DNA of 64,000 nt from Dolomitihabitans soli. Lineage in GTDB: Bacteria > Actinomycetota > Actinomycetes > Streptosporangiales > Streptosporangiaceae. The notes beneath the pieces are model-generated. The model had not been told where the DNA came from and did no database searches. It saw only the letters and a program-made list of their open reading frames with translations. Shown in pieces: positions 33,225 to 41,169 of the stretch (the first letter of the stretch is position 1; each line of letters begins with the position of its first letter). Both the position numbers and the translations under genes were made by a program. Location of the stretch: positions 248,001 to 312,000 of the forward strand of contig NZ_JAKNTW010000002.1 in NCBI RefSeq assembly GCF_022213955.1, given 5' to 3'.

Positions 33225-33437
33225 CTATCCGGTGCCCTTGGGCCAGAACTCGTCGCCCACCGGGACCACCCCGCTGCCCTTGGGCCAAGGGTCGTCGCCC
33301 ATCGGGGCCACCCCGCCGCCCCTGGGCCAGAACTCGTCGCCGGCGGCGGCGGGGCCTACGGCCAGGGTGAGTCCGGCCGCCGCCGCGGCGGCGGCGAGGG
33401 CGGCGGCGATGGCGATCCGCCTCATGTGTTCGATCAT
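33225..33437 (-). CDS. Small secreted peptide with WP[KR]G repeats
   Basis: 70 residues. A signal peptide (MRRIAIAAALAAAA... to VGPAAAG) covers about 33 residues. The mature part is two and a half copies of a 14-residue unit, GDEFWPRGGGVAPM and GDDPWPKGSGVVPV, then GDEFWPKGTG. The repeat unit is 42 bp in DNA. I know no family of this kind. The signal peptide and about 170 bp upstream are shared with the ricin-type protein at 34832, so this is a paralogous export cassette with another cargo. It may be truncated: a LamG remnant continues after the stop in another frame. The start could be 33437 or the ATG at 33425. Confidence 0.6.
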   Translation of the reverse strand: MIEHMRRIAIAAALAAAAAAAGLTLAVGPAAAGDEFWPRGGGVAPMGDDPWPKGSGVVPVGDEFWPKGTG

Positions 33438-33600
33438 CGAAGGGTGCCTTCCCGTGCTGTCGGCGATCGGTCCAGGCCAGTTCACAACGCCACCCTCCCG
33501 CCCTTCACCCTGTTCCAGCGTGAGCCGGAACACCCAGGTCACAGCTGCGCGGCTGGTGCCCGTCGACAGGGTGTTGATCGCGTTGCGATTCGCGCCACGG
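33425..33600 (-). repeat. Duplicated promoter + signal-peptide module, copy 1
   Basis: It shares long blocks with 35305-35485: CTGTCGGCGATC, GTCCAGGCCAGTTCACAACG, CCCTGTTCCAG, ACCCAGGTCACAGC and a TGTTGATCG region, in the same order and spacing. It covers the start of the secreted peptide and its upstream region. Confidence 0.8.
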
Positions 33601-33611
33601 AGTATTCGGGT

Positions 33612-34646
33612 ATGTCCGGGGGAATCTTGAGGATCGTTTTCACGGGTGAGGATCTGGTCAGGGTGCGCATCGCCTCGCGCATCGATGAGCTGTGGGAGAC
33701 GGCGATGAGCCTGCACGTGCTGCAGAAACCCGGCGGGGGTGCGGACATGGCCGGCTGGCGGCGGCAGGCCCGCGCCGACCTGGCCGAGACGGGCCTGCTG
33801 ACGCCGGTGCGGCAGAGGCTGGTGCCGCTGATGCCGATCAAGGCCTACTTCCCGGACTTCCTTACCCCGCACCACGCCCAGGCCGGGCCGCAGAACGGCA
33901 TCGACGCGCTGGCCGACACCCCGCCCTCCCGGGTACGTCGCGAGGTCGACCAGCTGCGCCGGCACGCCGGCCTGCCCGCCACCCTCGACGACCTGGCCCG
34001 CGGCAACCAGCGCGCCATCAGCGGCCTGGCCCGCCTGGCCGACTGCTACGGCCGGACCGTCCTGAGGCCCCATCGCACGAGGATGGAGCACGCCCTGGGA
34101 CGTGAACGCGCCCGGCTCGCCCGCCAGCTCACCGACCACGGGGTAGAGACGATGCTCGCCGCGCTGGCACCTCGCATCCGCTGGCGCCCCCCGATCCTGG
34201 AGGCCGACTACGCCGCCGGCCAGTACGAGATCCACCTGCGCGGCCGCGGCCTGACCCTCATCCCGTCCTACTTCTGCCGCTACACGCCGGTCGCCTTGGC
34301 CGACCCCAGCTTGCCGCCCGTCCTGATCTTTCCCGTGCCGCGCCGTATCCCGGCCCCCGGCCCGGGGGACGCCCTGCCCGACCTGCTCGGCACCACCCGC
34401 GCCCGCACCCTGCGCTGCATCGCCGCCACCGCCGGCTGCACCACCAGCGAACTCGCCCGCCGGACTGGCACCTCACTGTCCTCGGCCAGCGCCCACGCCC
34501 AAATCCTCCACCGCGTCGGCCTGATCACCAGCACCCGCCACGGCAACATGGTCATCCACCAGATCACCCGCCTGGGCACCGACCTGATCCGCCACCCCAC
34601 CCTGCCCTCCGACAGCCGGGCCCACCACAACGATCAAGATCGATAG
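33612..34646 (+). CDS. Winged-helix (ArsR-like) transcriptional regulator
   Basis: 344 residues. The N-terminal part (about 1-250) belongs to the actinobacterial regulator type with a leading ILRIVFTGEDLVRVRIA strand. The C-terminal winged helix reads CTTSELARRTGTSLSSASAH then the wing STRHGNMVIHQ. Effector unknown. The ATG at 33612 starts just before the conserved strand; longer upstream frames run through the neighbour's promoter. It is divergent from the small secreted peptide and could regulate it, and perhaps the second copy of the module. Confidence 0.85.
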   Translation: MSGGILRIVFTGEDLVRVRIASRIDELWETAMSLHVLQKPGGGADMAGWRRQARADLAETGLLTPVRQRLVPLMPIKAYFPDFLTPHHAQAGPQNGIDALADTPPSRVRREVDQLRRHAGLPATLDDLARGNQRAISGLARLADCYGRTVLRPHRTRMEHALGRERARLARQLTDHGVETMLAALAPRIRWRPPILEADYAAGQYEIHLRGRGLTLIPSYFCRYTPVALADPSLPPVLIFPVPRRIPAPGPGDALPDLLGTTRARTLRCIAATAGCTTSELARRTGTSLSSASAHAQILHRVGLITSTRHGNMVIHQITRLGTDLIRHPTLPSDSRAHHNDQDR

Positions 34647-34685
34647 CGTCAATGGGCCAGCGGGTTACAGGTCTCGGCTACGTGG

Positions 34686-34704
34686 GCGGCCGGGCTGCGG
34701 CCGC
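34686..34704. terminator. Bidirectional terminator candidate
   Basis: GCGGCCG, 5-nt loop, CGGCCGC between the convergent regulator and ricin-type genes. Confidence 0.45.
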
Positions 34705-34831
34705 GCAGCTCGGGTGCAGTGTGGGCAGGTTGCGGGGCGCTCGCGACTCGCTCGCGCCGCCCATCAAGATCTGCGAGTCCAGAGCCTCTACCCGAGCGTC
34801 GTAGTCGTCGCTGTCCGTCGCTGCCGATCCG

Positions 34832-35317
34832 TCACGCGGCCTCTTGGATCCACTGCCCGTACTGGACCGGGTTCACCGAGCCGAAGGTGAGACGGATGTC
34901 CTTGGTCGACTTCTCGTCGTAGAGCGTGGGTTTCAGGGACGTCGCGCTGCGTATCCTGCTGTCCCCTATGGACCAGTTCTGGTTGACGGACTTCACGCTG
35001 AGGGGCCTGGTCACGACTCCGTTCGAGCCGGTTCCACGCTCCTCCAGGTAACGGCCGGTCTTCTTGTTCCTGATGAAATACCAGCCTGATCTGAGACCGG
35101 GCTCGATGATCCATCGCTGGTAGTTGCGGTCGTTGCATGCGATGGAGTAGACGTCTCCCTTTTTGTTGCTGTCGAGACAGTGGTTGCTGCCCCGATTGGT
35201 GAACTTCACGGTCCAACTGGCCGAAGTGATACCGGCGCTGGCGGGGCCCGCGGCCAGGGAGAGCCCGGCTGCTACGGCGATGGCGGCGACGGCGATACGC
35301 CTCATGTGCTCGTTCAT
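34832..35317 (-). CDS. Secreted ricin-type beta-trefoil (RICIN) protein
   Basis: 161 residues. Signal peptide MRRIAVAAIAVAAG... ending near ASA, then one beta-trefoil. Features are the repeated QxW-like elements (NYQRWII, NQNWSI, YGQWIQ), HCLDSNKKGD at the first strand and YLEERGTGSN. It would bind a carbohydrate on the cell surface or outside. The N-terminal 25 residues and the upstream DNA match the repeat-peptide gene at 33225, whereas the mature domains are unrelated. Its codon use is less GC-rich than its neighbours (NRGSNHCLDSNKK region), a hint of transfer. Start 35317 or the ATG at 35305. Confidence 0.8.
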   Translation of the reverse strand: MNEHMRRIAVAAIAVAAGLSLAAGPASAGITSASWTVKFTNRGSNHCLDSNKKGDVYSIACNDRNYQRWIIEPGLRSGWYFIRNKKTGRYLEERGTGSNGVVTRPLSVKSVNQNWSIGDSRIRSATSLKPTLYDEKSTKDIRLTFGSVNPVQYGQWIQEAA

Positions 35318-35485
35318 CGGAAGAATGCCTTTCCTTGCTGTCGGCGATCTGTCCAGGCCAGTTCACAACGCGCCGCCCTCGTGGGTCGCCCTGTTCCAGT
35401 CTGGGCAGGAATACCCAGGTCACAGCCACAACAGGAATCGTCGACCGGCTGTTGATCGTTTGGCGATCCGCGCGGCGGAAGGATC
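35305..35485 (-). repeat. Duplicated promoter + signal-peptide module, copy 2
   Basis: Counterpart of 33425-33600, with the same ordered blocks. The remaining 35486-35699 up to asnB holds no gene and presumably its promoter. Confidence 0.8.
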
Positions 35486-35699
35486 GCCTGATTAGCTGAT
35501 CAACTGGGCGTGCGGGCCGAGGCTAGGGGCGCCGGGGTGGGAGCACGCGGAATTCGTACCGTCCCCGCATCTGGCACTCGCAGCGCGGTTCGCCTATTGC
35601 GAAATAAGCAACAAAGTGCGGTAGCTACCGGCCTGATGGATTCGCGAACTTATGGGCTGGTTTGTTCGGAGGTGACCTCGCAGGATACCGTCGAATTCC

Positions 35700-37229
35700 A
35701 TGTGTGGCATTGCGGCTCTCTACAGCGACCGGACCGGGAACGACCCCCTCCATACCAGCACCGCGGGGGTGGGGATGCTCTCGCGCATCACGCACCGCGG
35801 CCCGGACGACAGCGACCACCGGCTCATCGGCGGGCACGCCTGGCTCGGCCACACACGGCTGTCCATCGTCGACCTTGCCGGCGGACGGCAACCCCTGGGC
35901 TCCCCCGACGGCTGGTCCCTGGTCTGCAACGGAGAGATCTACAACCACACGGACATCCGCGAGAGCCTCGGCGAGCAGCATTTCACCACCTCCTCCGACA
36001 GCGAGGCAGCTCTCGCACTCCTCAGGGTGCACGGGCCTGAGGCGTTCGACCGGCTCCAGGGCATGTGGGCGTTGTGCGCGGCCGCCCTCGGCGGGCGTTT
36101 CATCGCCGCCCGCGACCGGCTCGGCATCAAGCCGCTGTACTGGGCGCGCACCGATGAGGGCGTGCGCTTCGCCTCCGAACTGCGGGCCTTTCCCCTGGAC
36201 GTGCAACCGGCCGCCGAAGCCTTCCCGCCCGGCTGCCACTGGACGCCCCAGGGCGGCCTGACCCGGTTCGCCGACGCCGTACCGCGCACCGGCCTCCGCG
36301 AATGGGACGACACGGCGGGCGAGGTCGCCGAGAAGGCCACCCGCGAAGTGCTGGTCGACTCGGTCCTGCGCCACCTGATGGCCGACGTCGACGTCGGCGT
36401 CTTCCTCTCCGGCGGCCTCGACTCCAGCCTCGTCGCCGCGATCGCCGCCGCGGAGTACGCCTCGAAGGGTAGGCGGTTGAAGACCTTCGCGGTCGGCGCC
36501 CCCGGCTCCCCCGACCTGCTGGCGGCCCGGGAGGCGGCGGAGTATCTCGGCACCGAACACCACGAGAGCGTCTTCGACGCCGAGCGGGCCGTCGCCGCCC
36601 TGGACGAGGTGGTGGCCTCCGTCGAATCCTTCGACGCCAGCCTGATCCGCAGCGCCGTACCCAACTGGTTCCTGTCCGAACTGGCGTCGCGGCACGTCAA
36701 GGCGGTGCTTACCGGCGAAGGCGCCGACGAACTGTTCGCCGGATACGACTACTACCACCGCGAGCACACCCCCGCCGAACTGGCGGGCGAACTGGAGCGC
36801 ACCCTCGGGCAACTGCACGGCCTCAACCTCCAGCGCTGCGACCGGGTGACGATGGCGCACGGACTCGAGGCCCGCGTCCCCTTCCTCGACACGGACGTCA
36901 TCGCCCACGCCATGTCGCTGCCGCCCGGGATGAAGACGCTGGATGCCGACGGCATGGAGAAGGGGCACCTGCGCCGGGCGTTCACCGGCTGGCTGCCCGA
37001 CCGGCTGCTGTGGCGGCGCAAGATGCAGTTCGGCACGGGCAGCGGCGCGCAGGGCATGCTCACGCCGCACTTCGACGAGCGGATCGACGATGCCGACCTC
37101 GCCACGGCCGCCCATGAGTCCGGCATCGAACTGCGCAGCAAGGAGGAGCTGGCCTACTACCAGGCCTTCCGGCGCGCCCTCCCCTTCGTCCGCCCCGAGG
37201 CGGTGCTCACCCGCTTCGCCACCGCCTGA
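35700..37229 (+). CDS. asnB: Asparagine synthase (glutamine-hydrolysing)
   Basis: 509 residues. Starts MCGIA, so Cys2 becomes the N-terminal glutaminase nucleophile. GGRQPLG and CNGEIYNH complete the class II amidotransferase domain (1 to about 190). The synthetase domain has the pyrophosphate loop SGGLDSS (237-243) and GEGADELFAGYDYY. It makes asparagine, or amidates a related carboxylate, from Asp, Gln and ATP in the cytoplasm. Shorter than the 550-640 residues of many AsnB enzymes, mostly in the C-terminal part. It stands alone and is followed by a very strong terminator. Confidence 0.93.
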   Translation: MCGIAALYSDRTGNDPLHTSTAGVGMLSRITHRGPDDSDHRLIGGHAWLGHTRLSIVDLAGGRQPLGSPDGWSLVCNGEIYNHTDIRESLGEQHFTTSSDSEAALALLRVHGPEAFDRLQGMWALCAAALGGRFIAARDRLGIKPLYWARTDEGVRFASELRAFPLDVQPAAEAFPPGCHWTPQGGLTRFADAVPRTGLREWDDTAGEVAEKATREVLVDSVLRHLMADVDVGVFLSGGLDSSLVAAIAAAEYASKGRRLKTFAVGAPGSPDLLAAREAAEYLGTEHHESVFDAERAVAALDEVVASVESFDASLIRSAVPNWFLSELASRHVKAVLTGEGADELFAGYDYYHREHTPAELAGELERTLGQLHGLNLQRCDRVTMAHGLEARVPFLDTDVIAHAMSLPPGMKTLDADGMEKGHLRRAFTGWLPDRLLWRRKMQFGTGSGAQGMLTPHFDERIDDADLATAAHESGIELRSKEELAYYQAFRRALPFVRPEAVLTRFATA

Positions 37230-37230
37230 G

Positions 37231-37267
37231 GCGGTCCTCCCGTCCTCGGCGGTGACGGGAGGACCGC
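37231..37267 (+). terminator. Strong terminator after asnB
   Basis: GCGGTCCTCCCGTC, 9-nt loop, GACGGGAGGACCGC: 14 perfect pairs starting 2 nt after the stop. Confidence 0.8.
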
Positions 37268-37465
37268 GACCACGCACGCCGCGGCGAGTCTGCTCCGCTC
37301 AGGCTCGACGGCGGTTCCGACAGCGGTTCCGGCAGCGCATTCCGCTCCGCAGTGGCAGCCGGCTTGCCGATCAACCGTTTCCCCTGGATCCACCGGACCG
37401 GGATGTCAACCGAACAGCCGCACCCCCCGTCTCTCTTGTGCCCATCTGTCGCGACAGGAGTTGCC

Positions 37466-38293
37466 TTGCGCGTCCGCTCGATTCTCTCGGTCACCGTCTT
37501 AGCCGGCGGCCTGACCCTGTTCTCCCCACCGGCGCACGCCACCGGCCCCACGGTGGAGCGCCACTCGGTCATCGCCACCGACATCGTCCTCTACGAGTGC
37601 GACGTCACCGGCGAAACCGACAAGCAATCCATCGCGGTCACGGTCGAGCTGACGATGCCGACCGGCGCCATCACCGGCGAGCAGATGACCATCGGCTGGC
37701 GCGGGACCTACGCCGACGGCTCCGGGTTGACCGCGCCCGCCGCGGGACTCGCCGCCGGCACCAAGCTGTACGCGTACGCGTCCATCAGCGACCTCCCCGG
37801 AGTGACCTCCGCCACCGGAGTGGGCGAACTCGGCACGGTCGGCGCGGATGCGATCATCCCGCTGCCGACGACGGTGGTCGACATGAGGACGACCTCGTCC
37901 AACGCGGGCACGGCATCGGTCAAGCCCGCCGCCATCAACTTCGGGACCAGTCCCACCCAGCCGTCGATCGAGTGCGAGGCGACGAACGCCGACACGCTGA
38001 CGACCTACCCCCTGCCCGTCACCGCGGCCGACCAGACGACCAGCCCCAGCCCCAGCCCCAGCCCCACCGACGGCACCACGAGCCCGACGCCGACCCAGAC
38101 CGCCACGGACACCACGACCGAGGACCCGGTGGGCGGAGGCGACGAGGAGAGGACTCCGGTGGGCGGAGCCGACACCGGAGGCGGCGGCGAGACCGGCCCC
38201 GACGCGCGACCGGTCCTGCTGACCGGCTTGCTGCTCATCATCGCCGCCCTCGCCGGACTGCTGCTGCGCCGCCGTAGCCTTCCCACTCGTTGA
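37466..38293 (+). CDS. Secreted, membrane-anchored surface protein of unknown function
   Basis: 275 residues. TTG start with AGGAG 5 nt upstream. Signal peptide (RVRSILSVTVLAGGLTLF...AHA), a beta-rich extracellular domain of about 170 residues, a Ser/Pro/Thr stalk (SPSPSPSPTDGTTSPTPT) and a Gly-rich segment. It ends with one transmembrane helix and a basic tail RRRSLPTR. The layout is that of a wall-spanning anchored protein; there is no LPxTG sortase signal. Two Cys (in YECDVTG and IECEAT) could form a disulphide. Similar domain organisation is common in actinobacteria, but I cannot name the function. Confidence 0.75.
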   Translation: MRVRSILSVTVLAGGLTLFSPPAHATGPTVERHSVIATDIVLYECDVTGETDKQSIAVTVELTMPTGAITGEQMTIGWRGTYADGSGLTAPAAGLAAGTKLYAYASISDLPGVTSATGVGELGTVGADAIIPLPTTVVDMRTTSSNAGTASVKPAAINFGTSPTQPSIECEATNADTLTTYPLPVTAADQTTSPSPSPSPTDGTTSPTPTQTATDTTTEDPVGGGDEERTPVGGADTGGGGETGPDARPVLLTGLLLIIAALAGLLLRRRSLPTR

Positions 38294-38765
38294 CCGCCCC
38301 GGCACGCCCATCAGGAGCGCACGCCGCTGAGGCCTCGGATCGATCTCGGCGGGCGGCTCCACCGGCGCCGTGACGCTCGCCCGAGGCGGCGGCAGGCGGA
38401 CGGTGAGCCTTTCAGGGGAAAGATCTTCTGTTGCGGCGGGGAAACGTCCTTGTAATGTACGAACTAGTGAGTTAGTTTCTACCGCACGGGCTGCGGGCCC
38501 CCTCGCGGTTCAGGGAAGCACGACGCCGGCACCCCGGCCAGACGGCTGGCTCATCGCGAGCACCGCCGCCCCCACAACTGACCAACTGGTTCGGAACTCG
38601 GGTTAACGTGAGAGACCCTCGCGGTCGAGCGATCGAACGGCACCCCCATCGTCGCCCCCGTTTGACCTGGTCATACTCCGACCACGGCAGCGATCGGGCG
38701 GCCACAACCCCGACAGAGATCGTCTTGCTGCCGACGCATCGGAGCATTCGCAGAGGAGCATCATC
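38294..38765. other. Intergenic region before the shikimate locus
   Basis: 470 nt without a convincing gene. It contains TetR operator site A (38453-38477) and a long leader to the MHS transporter. Confidence 0.5.
38431..38477 (+). promoter_or_regulatory. TetR regulon site A with promoter (upstream of the MHS transporter)
   Basis: -35-like TTGCGG (38431-38436) and -10-like TAATGT (38453-38458) overlap ATGTACGAACTAGTGAG (38455-38471). On the other strand the site reads ACTAGTTCGTACATTAC, matching sites B and C almost base for base. Confidence 0.65.
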
Positions 38766-40121
38766 GTGTCCGTGAACCCGGTCGGTCCTGGCGCGGCCAC
38801 TCCCGCCGCGCAGGGCAAGCCCCGGAAGGCCGCGCTCGCCGCCTGGATCGGGAGTGCGCTGGAGTACTACGACTTCTTCATCTACGGCACCGCCGCGGCC
38901 CTGGTCTTCAGCAAGATCTTCTTCCCCGAGTCCTCCCCCGCCACCGGGACGCTGCTGGCCCTGGCGACGTTCGGCGTCGGCTACCTCGCCCGCCCGGTCG
39001 GCGCCTTCGTCCTCGGACATGTCGGCGACAAGTTCGGCCGCAAGAAGGTGCTGGTCTTCACCCTGGTCCTGATGGGCATCTCCACCTTCCTCGTCGGCTG
39101 CCTGCCCACCTACAGCCAGGTCGGGGTGCTCGCCCCGGTGCTTCTGGTCGTGCTCCGGCTGCTCCAGGGCTTCTCGGTGGCCGGCGAGCAGGCCGGCGCG
39201 AACTCCATGACGCTTGAGCACGCGCCGCCGAACCGTCGCGCGTACTACACGAGCTTCACCCTCAACGGCACCCAGGCCGGGCAGATCATCGCGACGGCGA
39301 CCTTCCTGCCCATCGCCGCCCTGCCGGAGGAGCAACTGCTGTCCTGGGGCTGGCGGGTGCCGTTCTGGCTCAGCATCATCGTCGCGGTGGCCGGGCTCAT
39401 CATCCGCCGCACGCTGGAGGAGACGCCGGCGTTCGAGCAGGAGGTCGCGAACAACGGCGTCGCCAAGATGCCGCTGGCCGTACTGTTCAGGACGCACTGG
39501 GCCGATGTCCTGCGGGTGGTCGTGGCCGCGGTGATCGCCTCGGTGAGCACGATCTTCACCGTGCACGCCCTGTCCTACGCGGTCAACACGATGGGGCTGG
39601 AGCGTTCCCCGATGTTGTGGGTGGGCGTGCTGGCCAACGTCGCGGCCGTGGTCACGATCCCGTTGTGGGGGAAACTGTCGGACCGGGTCGGGCGCAAGCC
39701 GGTGTTCATCGGCGGGTCCCTGGGCTGCGCGGTGCTGATGTTCGCCTACCTGGGGTCGATCGCGGCCGGCGACTACGTCCTGATCTTCCTGACCGGGATC
39801 CTGATGTTCGGTGTGGTGCACAGTGCGACCAGCGGGGTGTGGCCGGCCTTCTACGGCGAGATGTTCAGCACCCGGGTACGCCTCTCCGGTATGGCGATCG
39901 GCACTCAGATCGGCTTCGCGATCGCCGGTTTCGCCCCCACCATCGCGACCGCGCTCGCCGGAACGGGGCCGGGCAGCTGGCTCGGCGTCTCGATCTTCAC
40001 CGCGGTCCTGTGCGTGGTCAACGTGATCGCGGTGGCGACCGGACGCGAGACCTACCGGGTACCGACCGAGGACCTCGGCGCGCGGCGGGCGAAGGCCGGC
40101 CCCGCGACGGTTTCCGCCTGA
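38766..40121 (+). CDS. MHS-family (metabolite:H+ symporter) MFS transporter, shikimate/aromatic-acid type
   Basis: 451 residues, 12 predicted helices. MHS hallmarks are ALEYYDFFIYGTAA in helix 1, the loop GHVGDKFGRKKVL between helices 2 and 3 and LQGFSVAGEQAG in helix 4. MHS members include ShiA (shikimate), KgtP and PcaT. GTG start, AGAGGAG 7 nt upstream. It heads the locus that turns shikimate/quinate into protocatechuate, so shikimate, quinate or protocatechuate is the likely cargo (inference). Driven from the TetR-site promoter. Confidence 0.9.
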   Translation: MSVNPVGPGAATPAAQGKPRKAALAAWIGSALEYYDFFIYGTAAALVFSKIFFPESSPATGTLLALATFGVGYLARPVGAFVLGHVGDKFGRKKVLVFTLVLMGISTFLVGCLPTYSQVGVLAPVLLVVLRLLQGFSVAGEQAGANSMTLEHAPPNRRAYYTSFTLNGTQAGQIIATATFLPIAALPEEQLLSWGWRVPFWLSIIVAVAGLIIRRTLEETPAFEQEVANNGVAKMPLAVLFRTHWADVLRVVVAAVIASVSTIFTVHALSYAVNTMGLERSPMLWVGVLANVAAVVTIPLWGKLSDRVGRKPVFIGGSLGCAVLMFAYLGSIAAGDYVLIFLTGILMFGVVHSATSGVWPAFYGEMFSTRVRLSGMAIGTQIGFAIAGFAPTIATALAGTGPGSWLGVSIFTAVLCVVNVIAVATGRETYRVPTEDLGARRAKAGPATVSA

Positions 40122-40134
40122 CCTGGGAGGTGAC

Positions 40135-40932
40135 GTGAACAGCAGCCGGCCGGACGACGAGTTCCGCGTCTACGCGATCCGTTACGCACAGCGGGACGGG
40201 CGGCGTGGTCAGCACTTCCATGGATACGACCCCCGCTGGGACGAATCCCACCCGACGGCCTACTACGTCTGGCTGGCGGTCTCCGCGAACCACACGGTCC
40301 TCGTCGACACCGGGATATCGGCCGGCCGGGCGGCGGACATCGACGGGCTGGAGTATCTCGCCTCCCCCGCCGAGACCCTCGCCGAGATGGAGGTGGGCGC
40401 GGCGGCCGTCGACCATGTCGTCCTGACCCATCTGCACTACGACCACACCGGTACGGCCCGCGAGTTCGGGGCCGCGCGTTATGTGCTCCAGCGCTCCGAA
40501 CTCGGCTACTGGACCGGCCCGTGGGCGGAGCGCATCGCCAGGGAAAGGTGGCTGGTCTCCGAGAGCGACCTGGCGCACCTGCGGGCCGCCGGGGAGCGGG
40601 TGCGCCTCGTCGACGGAGACGACGTCGTCGTCCCGGGGCTGAGCGTCCATCTGGTCGGCGGGCACACCGCGGGCATGCAGGTGGTCCGGGTGCGTACGGC
40701 GCGCGGTCACGTGGTGCTGGCCTCGGACGCCAGCCATTTCTACGAGAACATCGAGGACGACCGGCCCTTCGCGATCCTGCACAGCATGACCGGCATGTAC
40801 GGCGCGTTCGACCGGATCAGGGAACTGGCCGACGGTCCGCACCTGGTGGTCGCCGGACACGATCCGGCCGTGCTCGATCGCTTTCCCCCCTTCTCGGCCG
40901 CTCTCACGGGCAGGGTCGCGACGATCGCCTGA
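40135..40932 (+). CDS. MBL-fold hydrolase, AHL-lactonase (AttM/AiiA)-like
   Basis: 265 residues. Metal motif THLHYDHTG (HxHxDH), downstream GGHTAGMQ and ASDASHFYEN (bridging Asp) and VVAGHDP. This is the arrangement of the N-acyl-homoserine-lactonase family. GTG start with GGGAGG 4 nt upstream, 13 nt after the transporter. In this locus it may open a lactone of quinate or a ring-cleavage product rather than a quorum signal (inference). Confidence 0.88.
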   Translation: MNSSRPDDEFRVYAIRYAQRDGRRGQHFHGYDPRWDESHPTAYYVWLAVSANHTVLVDTGISAGRAADIDGLEYLASPAETLAEMEVGAAAVDHVVLTHLHYDHTGTAREFGAARYVLQRSELGYWTGPWAERIARERWLVSESDLAHLRAAGERVRLVDGDDVVVPGLSVHLVGGHTAGMQVVRVRTARGHVVLASDASHFYENIEDDRPFAILHSMTGMYGAFDRIRELADGPHLVVAGHDPAVLDRFPPFSAALTGRVATIA

Positions 40933-40995
40933 CCGCACCGGCACGGGCCTGCCGCCGGGCCGCTTACGGCCTTCCCAGAGGCCGGTTCACTGGGT

Positions 40996-41022
40996 TATAA
41001 AGTAACGTACTAGTTCGTACAT
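40996..41022 (+). promoter_or_regulatory. TetR regulon site B with promoter (upstream of the dehydrogenase)
   Basis: TATAAA (40996-41001) is a good -10, with a TTCCCA 18 nt before it. TAACGTACTAGTTCGTACAT (41003-41022) follows at once, so the operator covers the transcription start. The core ACGTACTAGTTCGT is a near-perfect palindrome. AGGAG of the small ORF begins 3 nt after the operator. Confidence 0.7.
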
Positions 41023-41034
41023 ACAGGAGCGCCA

Positions 41035-41169
41035 ATGCCCCGCGTACGGGTTCCCCACGGCCCCGACCAGCTCGGCCGGCACGGGCCGGACCCCTGCGGC
41101 GGCGCCACGCCGGACGAGGCCCGGCCACCGGGGGCCCGGTGCCATCCGCTGGAGAAGAGAGAACGATGA
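41035..41169 (+). CDS. Small ORF (44 aa) coupled to the dehydrogenase gene
   Basis: ATG 5 nt after a perfect AGGAG and just behind operator B. The frame is Pro/Arg/Gly-rich and ends KRER-stop. Its stop overlaps the dehydrogenase start as ATGA. No domain is recognised. It may serve only to load ribosomes for the next gene, or be a small regulatory peptide. Confidence 0.4.
   Translation: MPRVRVPHGPDQLGRHGPDPCGGATPDEARPPGARCHPLEKRER

Noticed and set aside
38370-38606. 78-codon frame over TetR site A
   Set aside because: Overlaps the operator/promoter, lacks an RBS and has no conserved features.
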